DNA of 64,000 bases from Nageia nagi (GCA_050084985.1 JBITNC010000002.1:23560001-23624000), one strand, 5' to 3'. Shown: positions 37,295 through 48,500, counted from the stretch's first letter. Numbers and translations are program-made. Notes: generated by a model not told the origin, from the sequence alone.

Positions 37295-38088
37295 ATATTG
37301 ATAATATTGGTTAATAATACCTTGAGAACCCATTTATTAAAAATTTCCTTGGATTTGGTTGACTTGCTTGATAGGAAAAATTAATTAATCCAACATTGAC
37401 AAATTGAGATAATTGATTTTGATGTAGATATGGGAATCTAAAGGGAGGGATACCATGATTAATCCCTAATCCATGTGATGTAATCAATGGATTATATGGC
37501 ACAATAAGAGATTTTGGAGGACTAAGAGGCTTATCACCATGATTAAGTTGTGCACTTGATAAAAGAGGGAAAATGCTTGATGGCAAGGATGTGGGTAGGG
37601 CTTCTTGTGATATTGCTTATTGAAAAGGTTGATATGTGATTTAATTTATTGCAATAAGTGGTGAAGAATTGATAAAATAAGATTAGGGATTATGATATGA
37701 AGGATCATAATGATAAGTCACATTGTCAATATGAGAAGATGAGAGCATGCTTTGACTAAGATGATATTGAAGGTGAATTTCTTAAAAAGAGATGCCAAGA
37801 TTTCTTAAACAACAAGATCATCAACAAATTTAGTTTTGATGACTTCAGGAAGATTTTGAAATAAGGTTGTGACTTGATTTCAATGTCCAATTAGGAACCG
37901 AGACACATAGTAGCATGAAGAGAAGAATGATGAGAAGGATGGAAAGAGGGATGAAAATGATGAGAAGGGGTTGAAATATGATATTAAGGGGTGATTGGCT
38001 TAGAATGAAGGAGTTGATATGGTAGCTCTTGATCTTGATCTTGCTCTTGCTCTTGATCTAGTTGATGGGATCTAGGGGTGGCTACCAT
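37295..38088 (-). pseudogene. Ty3-type gag, N-terminal part (split by element 4)
   Basis: This is the upstream part of the gag found at 31157-32054. It appears to start at ATG 38088 on the minus strand (MVATPRSHQLDQEQEQDQDQ), followed by a His/Pro/Ser-rich region and, at 37311-37586, an open piece with PPKSLIVPYNPLITSHG and PNPRKFLINGFSRYY. Reading continues to the CTAAC repeat and resumes beyond element 4 at 32054. Several stops occur. The N-terminal part has no known domain; the call rests on continuity with the gag core. Confidence 0.6.
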
Positions 38089-39056
38089 ATTCACATTAGT
38101 ATTGCTATAAAAAAATTTCTAATTTAAATTAACCTTAAAAAGAAAGGAACATATGGAAATAAGAACATTGTTGCTAATCTAAATGTCCCAAAGGTGCTAA
38201 AAAATAATATGAAAATAAAAATCAAGCCTAAATATTTTTTATTTTGATTTGATTTACTTTTTCTTGTAGTGCACGCAAAGCTAATGAACAAATATCCTAT
38301 ATGATAAGATAATAATGTCTACATGATTATGATTTGATGATGATTAATCTAGCAATGGTGATTTATATTTATCTAATTGCTTCTTGTTCAATTTGGCTAT
38401 TAAATTGATTAGTGATGATTAATTTTATGGTAAATTGACCTCTTGATTAGTTTTCCTAAGGATTGATCTAGTCATTTCTTTAAGGGTGGATGCTTGATCT
38501 TAAGGGAAGGGAACATTTAAAGGCTCAACTCAAGTACCCCATCTTGGTAATGACCTCCAAGTGTGAGTGACCTTAGGGTAGTGACTTCATGTGCCTCGCT
38601 CAATCTTAGGCTTATGTCATTAAAAGTACATGATTAATTGACTAATGATATGCAACTAAATGGATGCAAACTACAAATTACACCCTTCACAAGATATGAT
38701 AAGGCATTCCCATCAAAGGATGCAAATTTTACTAATGTAAGAGTGAAAAAAAATAGTCCTAAGATCCAAATAGTAAACAAGAATTGAGATGAAGCATAAC
38801 AAAAGTGGGATATAGGTCTAGGAGGCTCCCACTCTAAGATCCTGACATGTACAATACCTATTTATATGCTTTGATCCTAGCTAGTACATTGCATATTGGT
38901 TAGTAGTACCAATCGATGGACCAATCAACTAGTCCACCTACCAATTACAATGATGCCAAGAGAAATTAAAAAAAAGTAGTATAAAAATGCTAAGAATAAA
39001 ATATATGCATACAATATAGGAGATTAAATGCTAACAATGGACTATTTCCACCTAAT
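38089..39056. other. Non-coding stretch
   Basis: This is probably the leader or LTR of the split Ty3 element, since it lies upstream of its gag start. No primer-binding site or repeat partner was found. AT-rich, no coding sequence. Confidence 0.35.
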
Positions 39057-39706
39057 TGACAAGTATTCTACTTTCATTTATTTGAAAAATAAAATCATTA
39101 CATATATAGGTTTTGGACAAAACCCAAAAATAAACTATGCTAAAGATAAAATCAAGCTGCATGATCACAAATTGTTACAATCTAATATAAAAAGATAACT
39201 ATATATAATTTTCTAATTATATTCTAACATGCTTAACAATAATTGGGTGAAACTAACACCTAAACCATAAATAACAACATCTAATCTAAACTAGAACACA
39301 AAAAAATGCAATCCCACACATGCTAAAAATAATCTTTTAGGCTCTATTTTTATCACATTCCATTTGGGGTGAGGCATATTGCATCTAGGATGAAGTTTTG
39401 AAGTGGACTATGCCTGGCATAAAGGATTGAGGTGCATTATGCTTGTGTGATGCATAGTAGACTATACATTTTATCATAAAATGCCAAATATGATGGTCAA
39501 ACCTTCAATAAAGGTAGGTATACATATACTCATTGAAAAGGTATCTTCAAGTGATATCAAATACAAAAAGAATCAACTCAATTGGATATTTGTATAAAAT
39601 GTTATGTATTCTCAAATTTGACTAATCTATTTTTGAGAGTCGAGTTGATTTTCAACTATTTTGATCTTCAAATCTAATGGTGTTTGATTGAGCTATAATT
39701 TCAACA
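39057..39706 (-). repeat. 3' LTR of the non-autonomous element
   Basis: The repeat is about 650 bp. On the minus strand it starts TGTTGAAATTATAG and ends GAATACTTGTCA. A short purine tract (AAAGGGGTAGAA) precedes it at 39707-39718. Confidence 0.8.
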
Positions 39707-39879
39707 TTCTACCCCTTTATGCTAAAGGGGCTCTTAAAAAATTCTATTAGCATAAAAAACTTATAATAAACTTAATATTTCTTACTTCCTCTAATATTTC
39801 ATCAAGAGAGCCAAGAACACAAGAAATTCACATTGGCACTCTTTCCACATTTGGTGTGGGATCTCCTCCATCTCTGATG

Positions 39880-42240
39880 CTCCTCCTTCTTGTAGATAAT
39901 TGAGTGTATCCTTTTGATGAGTTACTCCCCTTCATCAAAAAATTCTTGTATTTGCATTCTAGCAATGCCAATGGTAATGGTTCTCAACAACCATTCTTGA
40001 TCATTGTTTCTCACATTTTTACATCTTTTTTCCCATGATATATTTTCAATAATTAACCATATCATATAAATAATTAAACCATACAACTCTCTCACATATC
40101 TCAACACATTCTTAGTTTTTAGCATTTGAGTCCAAGTGACCCAAGCTCTCATCCATTGTCTTCTCCCAAGGAAGAATCATTATAAATGGTATCTTCATGA
40201 GATAATCTTCAAGTGATACCTTGATAAGACATACACCACCTTCTTCTATTATAGTATCCTTAGATCTAGCCTTCAAACATCTACTCAATAGAAAATCATC
40301 AATATCATTAGTTAATAAATCAAATAAGAATAAATCATCACCTCTAATAATGCTTTGGTGACTAGTATCCCATGTTGCTTTTGAAGCAACCAATTCTTCA
40401 AACATAGTAAGGAACTCCCATGGTTCCTCTTTGTACAATGTTACCTCTTCAATATAACTCTTTGTTTTCACTCCAAGTGAGTGATATCCATACATAATTT
40501 CCTCTTCAAGATAATTCTCAATCTCCTTTTATGATACCTCAATTATACCACAAAGTCTATTAGTGACTATCTTATTATGTTCTACCTTCCCCTTGATATA
40601 GTCTTCCTCATACAAAATAGTCCTTACTCTTGATGAGTGATCTTCTTCTCCAATAATTGATGCCTTCATATTCATGAAAATTTGACATTCACCAACCTCA
40701 ATTATATATTCATTCTCTATCGCATTTGCTATTGTCAATTTCTCCTTCTAAATGAGATAGTGTCGTGCTATTTTCTTCGCACAATACATCCTTCACTCTT
40801 GATGAGTATGCTTCTATGTTGAGTATGAAACTCATAGTCTGCATTTCCTCTTCATCTATGAACTCTTTTGGATCATTATCCTATATTATTTCTCTTAAAA
40901 ATCATCATTCACTCTAGATGAGTGAGTTTTACAATATCAATCCACTCAATGTAAATGGTATTGAAGAAAAAAACACTCCATTATAAGTATTTCTCCTCCT
41001 CTTTCACTTTTCTTCCCCTTTAGAGGAACTCTAACATATGGGTAATCAACTCCCAAAACTTCATCTATTTCCTTTTTAACAAGATAATCTTTCACTCCAA
41101 ATGAGTGAGCTATCAAATGTAGTTTATCACAATATATCACTCCAAATGAATGATCTTCGACTTCATCTAAGTGGGCTACAACAAAAAGGAAACACTACTC
41201 TATGAGAAGTTGTTCTTCCAATTTTGGTGTGGACTTCCCCTCCATGAGACATGATTCATCAACAAAATTATGGTCTTGTCCCTCCTCCATGAGATATTCT
41301 TTAGCCACTTATCTTGGTGGTCTTCAACTTGTGCAAGCCAACATTTTTTTATAAAGCACTCTTCAACAAAGGGCTGAGATGATATCTCCTCCTCTATAAG
41401 CTGAAGGTGCATGTCTCTTAAATAAGACATTCATTCTCCCTATGGTTTGTGTGAATGTATTCAAAATATGTCATTCCCATTAGAGTTCATTCAATACACT
41501 TTTTATTTTCAACATATTCTCCCTCTAAAAGAAAGAATTCATCATCCATGCCTTCAACATAAGACTTACCTCCAAAAATAAGGGTTTCACAACAAGCTTC
41601 ACCTTATCCTCTCTTCTCTACAAGAAGTTCATCCACATGAATTTCATCTATGAGAGTTGCAAAAGGCCTCACACTAGGCTCTTTCACATCCTCCTCTTTA
41701 AGAAAGTATTCTCCATCACCATGCATGGATTCATAAGATATGGTTTCACATGATTCTACATAAGATTCTCCAAAATGGTAATTTGGTTTGAAACAAGGCT
41801 TCTCCTTTCTCAAATAATCTTCATGAGTATCCTCATCATACCCATAAGCATAGTGTACTCTCCTCCATGTAGTTGCAGTTGTTCCACAACTTGGAATAAG
41901 TGGGAAAACACCTTTTTTAATACCTTTTCTTAAATCCATGACAGTATAACAATTTTCATATTTCTCCTCTTTCTTCAACCTCTTCTCTTCTTTTCCATGT
42001 ATGCTCCATGTGAAGGGTTCTTCATAGTTTCCTTATACAATGCTTCCAAGATATTTGTCCATTAATAAAGTCTTTATTATTATACTCTAATAAGCATAGT
42101 CTTTATAATAAACTTTTTGGACCTATAGGCCCCCAAATATGGTGGCTATCCAATAATCTTCCATTCTGATGGAATCTTAACTAGAAGTAACTCATTCATA
42201 CTTACAAAAGGTTAGGTAGAGTGTTGTTGTTGGAATCCAT
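39880..42240 (-). pseudogene. Unrecognised ORF region of the non-autonomous element
   Basis: I do not recognise a family. From the gag-like start at 42240 the minus strand meets stops; open pieces then lie at 41604-41978 (124 residues, MKKEEKYENCYTVMD), 41200-41430, 40946-41140, 40529-40738 and 40112-40495 (127 residues, with ELVASKATWDTSHQSI and DDLFLFDLLTND). The protein is acidic and Lys-rich. A motif of the form HSSRV or HSLGV followed by a few residues and EE recurs, encoded at 40469, 40626, 40794, 40910, 41093 and 41138. The collinear copy at 43380-44135 keeps four motifs in one frame. There is no sign of gag, RT or integrase. It may be a captured host sequence or a fast-evolving element-specific protein. 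Confidence 0.5.
42238..42240 (-). other. Remnant copia gag start codon in non-autonomous element
   Basis: ATG at 42240 (minus) opens ATGGATTCCAACAACAACAC, matching the gag start of element 6 at 52886 (ATGGTTGCAAACAACAACAC) over the first ten or so codons. The frame is lost just after this. Confidence 0.75.
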
Positions 42241-42356
42241 TACATTCTCAAAAATTAAACAAAACTTTAGGCTCTCTTCATACACTTGCAATAAGTTTTA
42301 TTATTCTTTCAATACTCAAAAGCTTTCCTTTAACCCATTAGATCTCTCAACTAAGA

Positions 42357-42368
42357 TCTTATACTACA
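42357..42368 (-). promoter_or_regulatory. Degenerate primer-binding site, non-autonomous element
   Basis: The minus strand reads TAGTATAAGATC, 9 of 12 to TGGTATCAGAGC, in the same place relative to the LTR end as in element 1. Confidence 0.6.
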
Positions 42369-42369
42369 A

Positions 42370-42964
42370 TGAGAAGTAGTCTACTTTCATTGATTTGAAA
42401 AATGAAATCATTACATATATAGGTTTTGGAAAAAACCTAGAGCTAGAACATGCTAAATATAAACTCAATTTGTATGATCACAACTCTTTACAATCTAATC
42501 TAAAAGGCTAACTAGATGTTCTAATTATATCATAACATGCTAAACAACAACTAGACAAAACTAACATCTAAAATAGCAACATTTAATCTAAACTAAAGAT
42601 AAAAAAATGTAGTCCCACATATGCTAAAAATAGCCTATCAGGCTCTATTTTTTAGGTGCACTACATATGGGATGAGGTGCACTATATCTAGGATGAAGTT
42701 ATGAGGTGTATTGTACTTGGGGTGAGGCATAGTAGACTGGATAGCTTGTCATAAAACACCCAACATGATGGTCAAACCTTCGACAAAGGTAGGTATGTGT
42801 ATACTTGTTAGAAAGGTATCTTTGATAACTATCCAATTCTAAAAGAATAAACTCAATTTGATGTCTCTATAAAATGTATTTCTTCTCAAATTTTATTGAT
42901 GTATTTTTACAAATCTAGTTGATCTTCAACTTGAATGGTATTCGATTGAGGTCTAATTCGAATA
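42370..42964 (-). repeat. LTR shared by two copies of the non-autonomous element
   Basis: The repeat is about 595 bp and aligns with 39057-39706. It is the 5' LTR of the copy to its left and, by position, the 3' LTR of the partial copy to its right, since interior sequence resumes at once at 42965. Confidence 0.8.
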
Positions 42965-44235
42965 TTCTCCCACTAGATGTTGAAGGGACTCCTCTAGAAG
43001 TCTATAAACATCACAAACTTGGAAGAAAGTTAATATAAATAATTTCCTTCAATATTTCAACAAGAAATCAAAGAACATACAAAATTTGCATTAGTTTTCC
43101 TTTCATATTTAGTGTTGGATCTCCATCTCTAATGTTGCTACTTCTTGTAGATCACTAATTACCTCATTTGGATGACTTACTCCCCCTTCATCAAAAACTT
43201 CTTATATTGATATTTCATCAATGCTAATGGTAATGGTTCTCAACAACTATTCTTGCTGATCATTTCTTACATTTGTATACATTTATTCCCAAGTGATGTT
43301 TTTACAATAATTAACCATCTCATATAGATTATTATAGTATACAACACTCTCAGATATCTCAACACATTATTAGTTTTCATCATTTGAGTCTAAATGACCT
43401 AATATCTCCTCCATTGCCTTTTACCAAGGAATAATCTTTAGCAATCTTAGATCTATCATTCAAATATCTACTCAACAAATAATAATCAGTATCATTAGTT
43501 AATAAATCAAAGAATAATAAATCATCACCTCCAATGATGCTTTGTTGAGTAGGATCCCATGTTGCTTTTGAGGCAACCAATTCTTCAATCATAGTAAGGA
43601 AATCCTATGGTTCATCATTGCACAATGTTGCCTCTTCAAGAAAACTATTTGTTATCACTCCAAGTGAGTGATCTCCATCCACAATTGCCTCCTCAAGATA
43701 ATTCTCAATCTCCTTTAATGATGCCTCCATTATACCATGAAGTCCATCAATGACTATCTCACTATATTCTATCTCCCCCTTGAGATATTCTTCCTCATAC
43801 AAAATAGTCTTCACTCTTGATCGGTGATCTTTTTCTCCAATAATCGATTCCTTCATAGTCATGACAACTTGAAGTTCACCAACCTTGTTTATGTCTTCAT
43901 TCTCTATATTATTTGCTATTGCATATTTCTCTTTACAAATGAGATAGTGTCTTGTGCTCTTCTCTTCACACAGTACATACTTCACTCTTGATGAGTGAGC
44001 TTCTCCATTGAGGATGAAACTTATAATCTTTATCTCCTCTTCATCAATGATCTCTCTTGGATCATTATCCCATATTACTTTTCTAAGACAATCATCATTC
44101 ACTCTAGATGAGTGAGTTTTACAATATCCCTTCAACTAATATGAACTATCTTCAAGCAAAAAATACTTCATCATAATGGTTTCTCCTCCTCTTTCACTTT
44201 TCTCCCCTTTTAGAAGAACTCTAACATACATATGA
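42965..44235 (-). mobile_element. Second, partial copy of the non-autonomous element
   Basis: This aligns with 39707 to about 41042, that is, the 3' half of the interior. It stops near 44235 at a CTCTAACATA word, with no further interior and no outer LTR. It ends about 620 bp before the ATG of the PHD gene. Confidence 0.8.
43380..44135 (-). pseudogene. HSSRV-repeat ORF, partial second copy
   Basis: I do not recognise this family. The main open piece (43605-44135, 176 residues) has four copies of a short motif: HSSRV at residues 8 and 47, HRSRV at 104 and HSLGV at 156, each followed within about ten residues by acidic LCEEK- or LYEEE-like segments. The motif starts lie 117, 171 and 156 nt apart, all multiples of three, so the repeats share one frame. 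A second piece (43380-43592) has ELVASKATWDPTQQSI and matches 40112-40495. The 5' part of the ORF is missing. There is no signal peptide, membrane segment or known domain. Confidence 0.5.
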
Positions 44236-44857
44236 AAACAATATTTTGACCTGAGAGGTTGGAACTAGTCCCAAAATACTATGTTTATGGTCAAAAACTT
44301 CAAATTAAGATTCTCATCGATCCATAGTCCATTTGAGTTGTGTAAATACTTGTTGGAAATGTATTCTCAAGATCTTTCCAACTATATTGAAAAATTGACA
44401 TTGAAGGTAAATTGTTTTCATTTTACAACCTCTCAAATTCTGAATGTTCATATCTTTCTCGAAACACTATAACAAACCGTGGAAACCTCAAATTCTTCAC
44501 AATCAACATCACTAAAATTAAAATTTTAATGAACTCACTAAGGATTTTATATGATGGCTTCACATAAATATATCATACTTATTAATAATCTTTTATTTTA
44601 CAAATATATTTATTTTCTGAAAGCAAACCTCTAAGAGTTTCATGAGTATTGAAATATTTTCCTTATTTTATTATTTTGATTATGGTAAGTTGGGTTCTTA
44701 TTGTAAAAGTTTACTTTGAACTATTTATTGTTTTATTCTTGAAAATTATTGCTTACCTTTTTCTAAATAACTGTACTACTTAAATTCAGTTTTTCTCTTT
44801 TGCAGTTGCATTTCCAAGTTGAAATTTTAGCTTCCTAAAGCTTTAAAGAAACACAAC
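44236..44857. other. Upstream region of the PHD gene
   Basis: AT-rich DNA between the end of the partial element copy and the PHD start codon. A pyrimidine-rich tract followed by TTGCAG at 44800-44805 looks like a splice acceptor, so a 5'-UTR intron is possible, with the leader then starting at 44806. I could not identify a TATA box with confidence because the whole stretch is AT-rich. Confidence 0.4.
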
Positions 44858-46226
44858 ATGTCTGAGAGCAGTAGCTATTGGCGTTCTGAGTCCAAACGAT
44901 CTGTTTATCTGAAGTCAAAAAAACCCACTGCTAATAAAATTCAAAGTGTTGATACTGATATCAAAAGTTTTTCTAGAAAAAGAAAGAAACCAAATTCCAA
45001 AAGAACAATCGGAGTTGCACAGACAACCACCTCCAAAAAGATAAAAAATGTTCTACCGGCAATGGAATCGATAGAGGAAACGGAAGAGCAAAAACTATTG
45101 AAATACCAAAACGCCAAAGCAATTTGTATCTCTACATTGAAGGAGTATAATTTAATTGGTTGTCATTCTAAAGGAGGTGCAGCTGCAGATTTTCCAGGGG
45201 TCATATGTGATGGTAGTATTCAGCAAAGATGCAAAGTATGTAATGAACTTGAGGATACACAGTCAGTGATATGTGATAGATGTGATGAAATATTTCATAT
45301 TCGTTGCTTACCATCTAAGTATAAACGCAAGAAAGTAGAAGATGCTGAGGATTTTTACTGTCCACATAACTGCAAGAACCCTGAAAATTTTGTGTTTGTC
45401 GGAACTCATCCTACAGGATATAGTTCAGAGTAAGTGCAAATTGAACATCACATTAATTGTGTATACTGTTCGGGATAAGGAATAATAAAGAATTTTATTA
45501 GAAAAGTCTTTTTTTTTTTAAATTTTAAGATAGACTCTAACTGAATGTGGAACCAGGTATCAGGGAAGCGAAGGGATTCCTCTATCCTGGGAGGAGAAAC
45601 GTTGGGAGAAATTATCTTTGGAAGAAAACTTAAAAAATGTAAATTAAGATATCACGCAGTTTGGTAGAGGAATATGCACATTTAGTGAGTTTTGATATTA
45701 TGCTTCAATGAGGACTTCAACATGTGAACTATATTGAACAATAACATTGTGGATTGTAGAATATCTGGGATAAAAACTGGAAGCCTGCAACTTCTATAGC
45801 ACATGATGAGGAGGAAAACTGGCTTCGATGCCAGGCAATGCTGTATAAAAAAGGTGATACGCTTCCAGATGGGGAACTTGCAAAAAAAAACGAGCCTTGT
45901 GAAAAATGGCGCAGGTAATTCTGCCCTATTTTTAAAACATAATTGTAAAATTCAGGGTATATTTTGGTAGATACAAGCATTTGAGCTTATACATTAATAC
46001 TTGATTTGACAGAGCACCACTATCAGAAGTTCAAACAACTACATGGGATTGTTCTTGTGCGGTGGTGTGGGATCCACATCATGCAGATTGCTTAGTGCCA
46101 CAGGTAAGAAAAACATGGATATGCTACTTAATTTATTTTGATTTTCATTTAATTACAATTGTAATAAAAATTTAGCTGGATGATTCATGGCTGTGGGAGA
46201 CTAATAATGAGAAATATCATAATTGA
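44858..46226 (+). CDS. PHD-finger protein gene, intact
   Basis: Likely a nuclear chromatin-reader-type protein. Exons: 44858-45429, 45557-45638, 45760-45914, 46013-46103, and tentatively 46176-46226, with GT-AG introns (donors GTAAGT, GTAAAT, GTAATT, GTAAGA) and consistent phases. The product is about 300 residues through exon 4, or 316 with exon 5. Residues 40-62 are rich in Lys/Arg (nuclear signal likely). A C4HC3 PHD zinc finger spans 125-172: C125, C128, C139, C142, H147, C150, C168, C172. Exons 3-4 carry a conserved-looking tail, ENWLRCQ, CEKWRRAPLSEVQ and WDCSC followed by WDPHHADC, which I recall from plant PHD proteins of unknown detail. All four main exons are open; read without splicing, the frame stops at 45433. 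Exon 5 and the true C-terminus are uncertain. Confidence 0.82.
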
Positions 46227-46849
46227 TACTCTTTGCTAGGCCAATCAATTTTACTTCTGATGTCCGATTTCTTATTATTAGTAGTTATTCTTCATGTATC
46301 AACCTAATCCAATTGATTATTTTTCCCTCTTGATGAAATTTCCAATGGATTATCTTGATTAAAATGAATCTTCATACCATTTTTATTTTGTTCTATTTTT
46401 TCCTTTTTAATTATTTAACCTATCTTTGTAGCAAAGTATATCAACTTCCACATGTGGAGTACTTTGGTCCTATATCTTATTTAATAAGTCAAATACTTCT
46501 TTTAGGCATATAGCTCTAAATGTAATAGTGGATATATGGTCAATGTGGTGATATTTTCCAAAAAAATAAACACAAAAAATATTAATATGCAAAAATAAAA
46601 ATGAAATTATATATACCCTTATATTATCAAAATGCAAGGTTTTAAATCGGATCTCAAAACCAGGTCACAAAATTAGTTTCTATGTATAGAAATCCCTACC
46701 TAGCTATACCTTGTGGTAGCCAAAAAGATACTTAGCTATCTCTGAAATATAACCAAAACTTAGCTAGATTACATACAAAACTAATGTCAAGCTACTAGAG
46801 ACTATAACATTAATACTATTCTATAGGTCTACTTGGCATAGGTCTTCTT
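46227..46849. other. AT-rich stretch downstream of the PHD gene
   Basis: No coding sequence supported. It probably includes the 3' UTR of the PHD gene; AATAAA-like words occur (for example near 46563) but none is decisive. Further exons cannot be excluded. Confidence 0.35.
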
Positions 46850-48500
46850 AGCTTCTCCCTCACTAAGGCTGCTTTCTTCTACATCTTCTTTTCCTCTACT
46901 CTAGTCTAGACTTTGAACTGAAGAACTATGGAATTTGATTTAGGGACAAGCTGATCTGCTAGAACCCATGCCAGAGGTTTGATACTTAGAGGTTTAACCA
47001 TTTTCTCCTTTTTTGTCATTTTGTGAAAATCCTCTCCTACCCTTTTTTTAGGTAAAACATCCTCATTTTTGGGTAGATTTTCACTTGCACTCTTAGTGAG
47101 TGCAAGTTGAGCCTGAGCCAAGATAGGGGTTTCTTGAGGAGTTTCATCAAGGTGAGGAACTTGAGGCCAAATTATGAGTGGTGAATCATATTCCATATGA
47201 ACCTCTTCTACATCTAGATAACTCTAAGGAAAAGGGCTATCCTTCCCATCATCACCTTCCTCATTCACTTCTCCTTTACTTTTTACATCCTTTGTTTGTC
47301 CATCTAATGCCTCACCTTCCTAAATACCTTCGAGGATCTAGGAAGGGGGTTCCAAGATCTCCTAGGTAGTCTAATTTGATGAAGCTATTGGTCCTTCATA
47401 TGTAATTAAGGATGGGACCAAAATCCCAATCCCTTCTAGATAAGAGGGGGGATGATAATTTTCCTCAGCCTAAATTGATACCAAAGAAGGTACTTTGGGG
47501 GTACCATCATCCTAAATATTCATAATTTTAATCCCTTCATTGTTTACCTTGGCCTTCTTACCCTTGGATTTTTGGGATCAGGTTACCATTCTTCAGCTAC
47601 TCAAAGGGTTTGATGTTGAATTTTTCTTCAAGAGCCCTCCATACTTTTTGGGTGTTTTAGCTTTTTTAGCTCTTTTTCTCTTTTCTTCCCTAGATTCTAA
47701 TGTCATTCCTTCTTGGTTTTTGTTGGACTTGGAGGGTTTAAGATTCCACTCTACTACTCTTCTTCTTTTCCTTATCTAATTTTGTAGGTGAGTTCTTTTT
47801 AGAGGTTTCCTCTTAAATAGTTTGATCGAACTTAATTTTCATACCAAGGGTTTCTATTAATGCTTTTCTATACATAAAGGTAATGAGACCCAGATGTCCC
47901 ATTTGGAATTCCTCTATGTTTCTCACTTGTTGAATTGAGACCTTGATGGAATCCACCAGAAAGAAAGGAAAGCATACTTTGAATGCTTCACCCTTTCTAA
48001 AATGACATAATAAAATAATATTAGGGCCAAAAATAATAATATACCACCCATCCATCATGAAATACTTGGTTAACCACTTCATGAAATAGTTCCATGGTGC
48101 TGGGAGGCTCTCACAATCAATTCATATGCATTTCTTAGTGATGGGTTCCCTAGGAGCTAAGAAGGCTTGAATTTCTATAGGCTTTACTTTGGAATTATGC
48201 TTAAACATCCTACCATCCAATCTTAGAGAATTATCTTTGGCAATGGTACTTAATGTTTAGTTGACCCTCACCATTCCAATTACTACCCATCTATTATCAA
48301 CACTATTAACCACTAAATATTTTAGATCCAGTTCATGGTCCTAATATTTCTTGAGGTATTGTTGCATTCCTCCATTTGTTAATATGTCCCATACCTCCCT
48401 ATCCCGTTGAACTTCTCTAAAAATTTTGGGTTCAATGATACTACTTTTTCCTATATTTATAGAGAGGAAAATTGCATACAAATGGGTTCATGGAGGACTC
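46850..48500 (-). pseudogene. Unrecognised decayed ORF downstream of LINE
   Basis: I do not recognise this protein. Minus-strand pieces include 47813-48082 (89 residues: KWLTKYFMMDGWYIIIFGPN, FKVCFPFFLVDSIKVSIQQV) and 46906-47196 (96 residues, Lys/Glu-rich with LTKSASENLPKNEDVLPKK). Translation upstream to about 48400 looks protein-like (EVWDILTNGGMQQYLKKY) but has stops. It follows the LINE at 48.8-52.3 kb on the same strand, as the decayed ORF at 5.5-6.8 kb follows another LINE. It could be a transposon-linked plant protein. Confidence 0.3.

Larger units (their letters stand above)
39057..42964 (-). mobile_element. Non-autonomous LTR element with a foreign ORF
   Basis: Two related LTRs (39057-39706 and 42370-42964) flank an interior of about 2.66 kb that has no gag core, protease, integrase or RT. 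The LTR ends (ACTTGTCA, ACTTCTCA), the degenerate primer site by the right LTR, the 130-nt leader and the first codons after ATG 42240 (NNNTLP) match copia elements 1 and 6. Beyond that point the interior is unrelated to copia and holds an acidic ORF region with repeated HSSRV-like motifs. It would need proteins from an autonomous relative to move. The left flank is CTAAT; the right side runs into a second partial copy, so a target duplication cannot be tested. Confidence 0.8.

Noticed and set aside
29950-38960. Possible LTR pair of the split Ty3 element near 30060 and 38890
   Set aside because: Only a short ACCAATCGAT-like word is shared; no extended alignment could be seen.
44858-45433. A complete single-exon 191-residue PHD protein
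   Set aside because: The stop overlaps a strong GTAAGT donor, and downstream exons continue in phase with conserved residues; the pseudogene preserves the same exon pattern.
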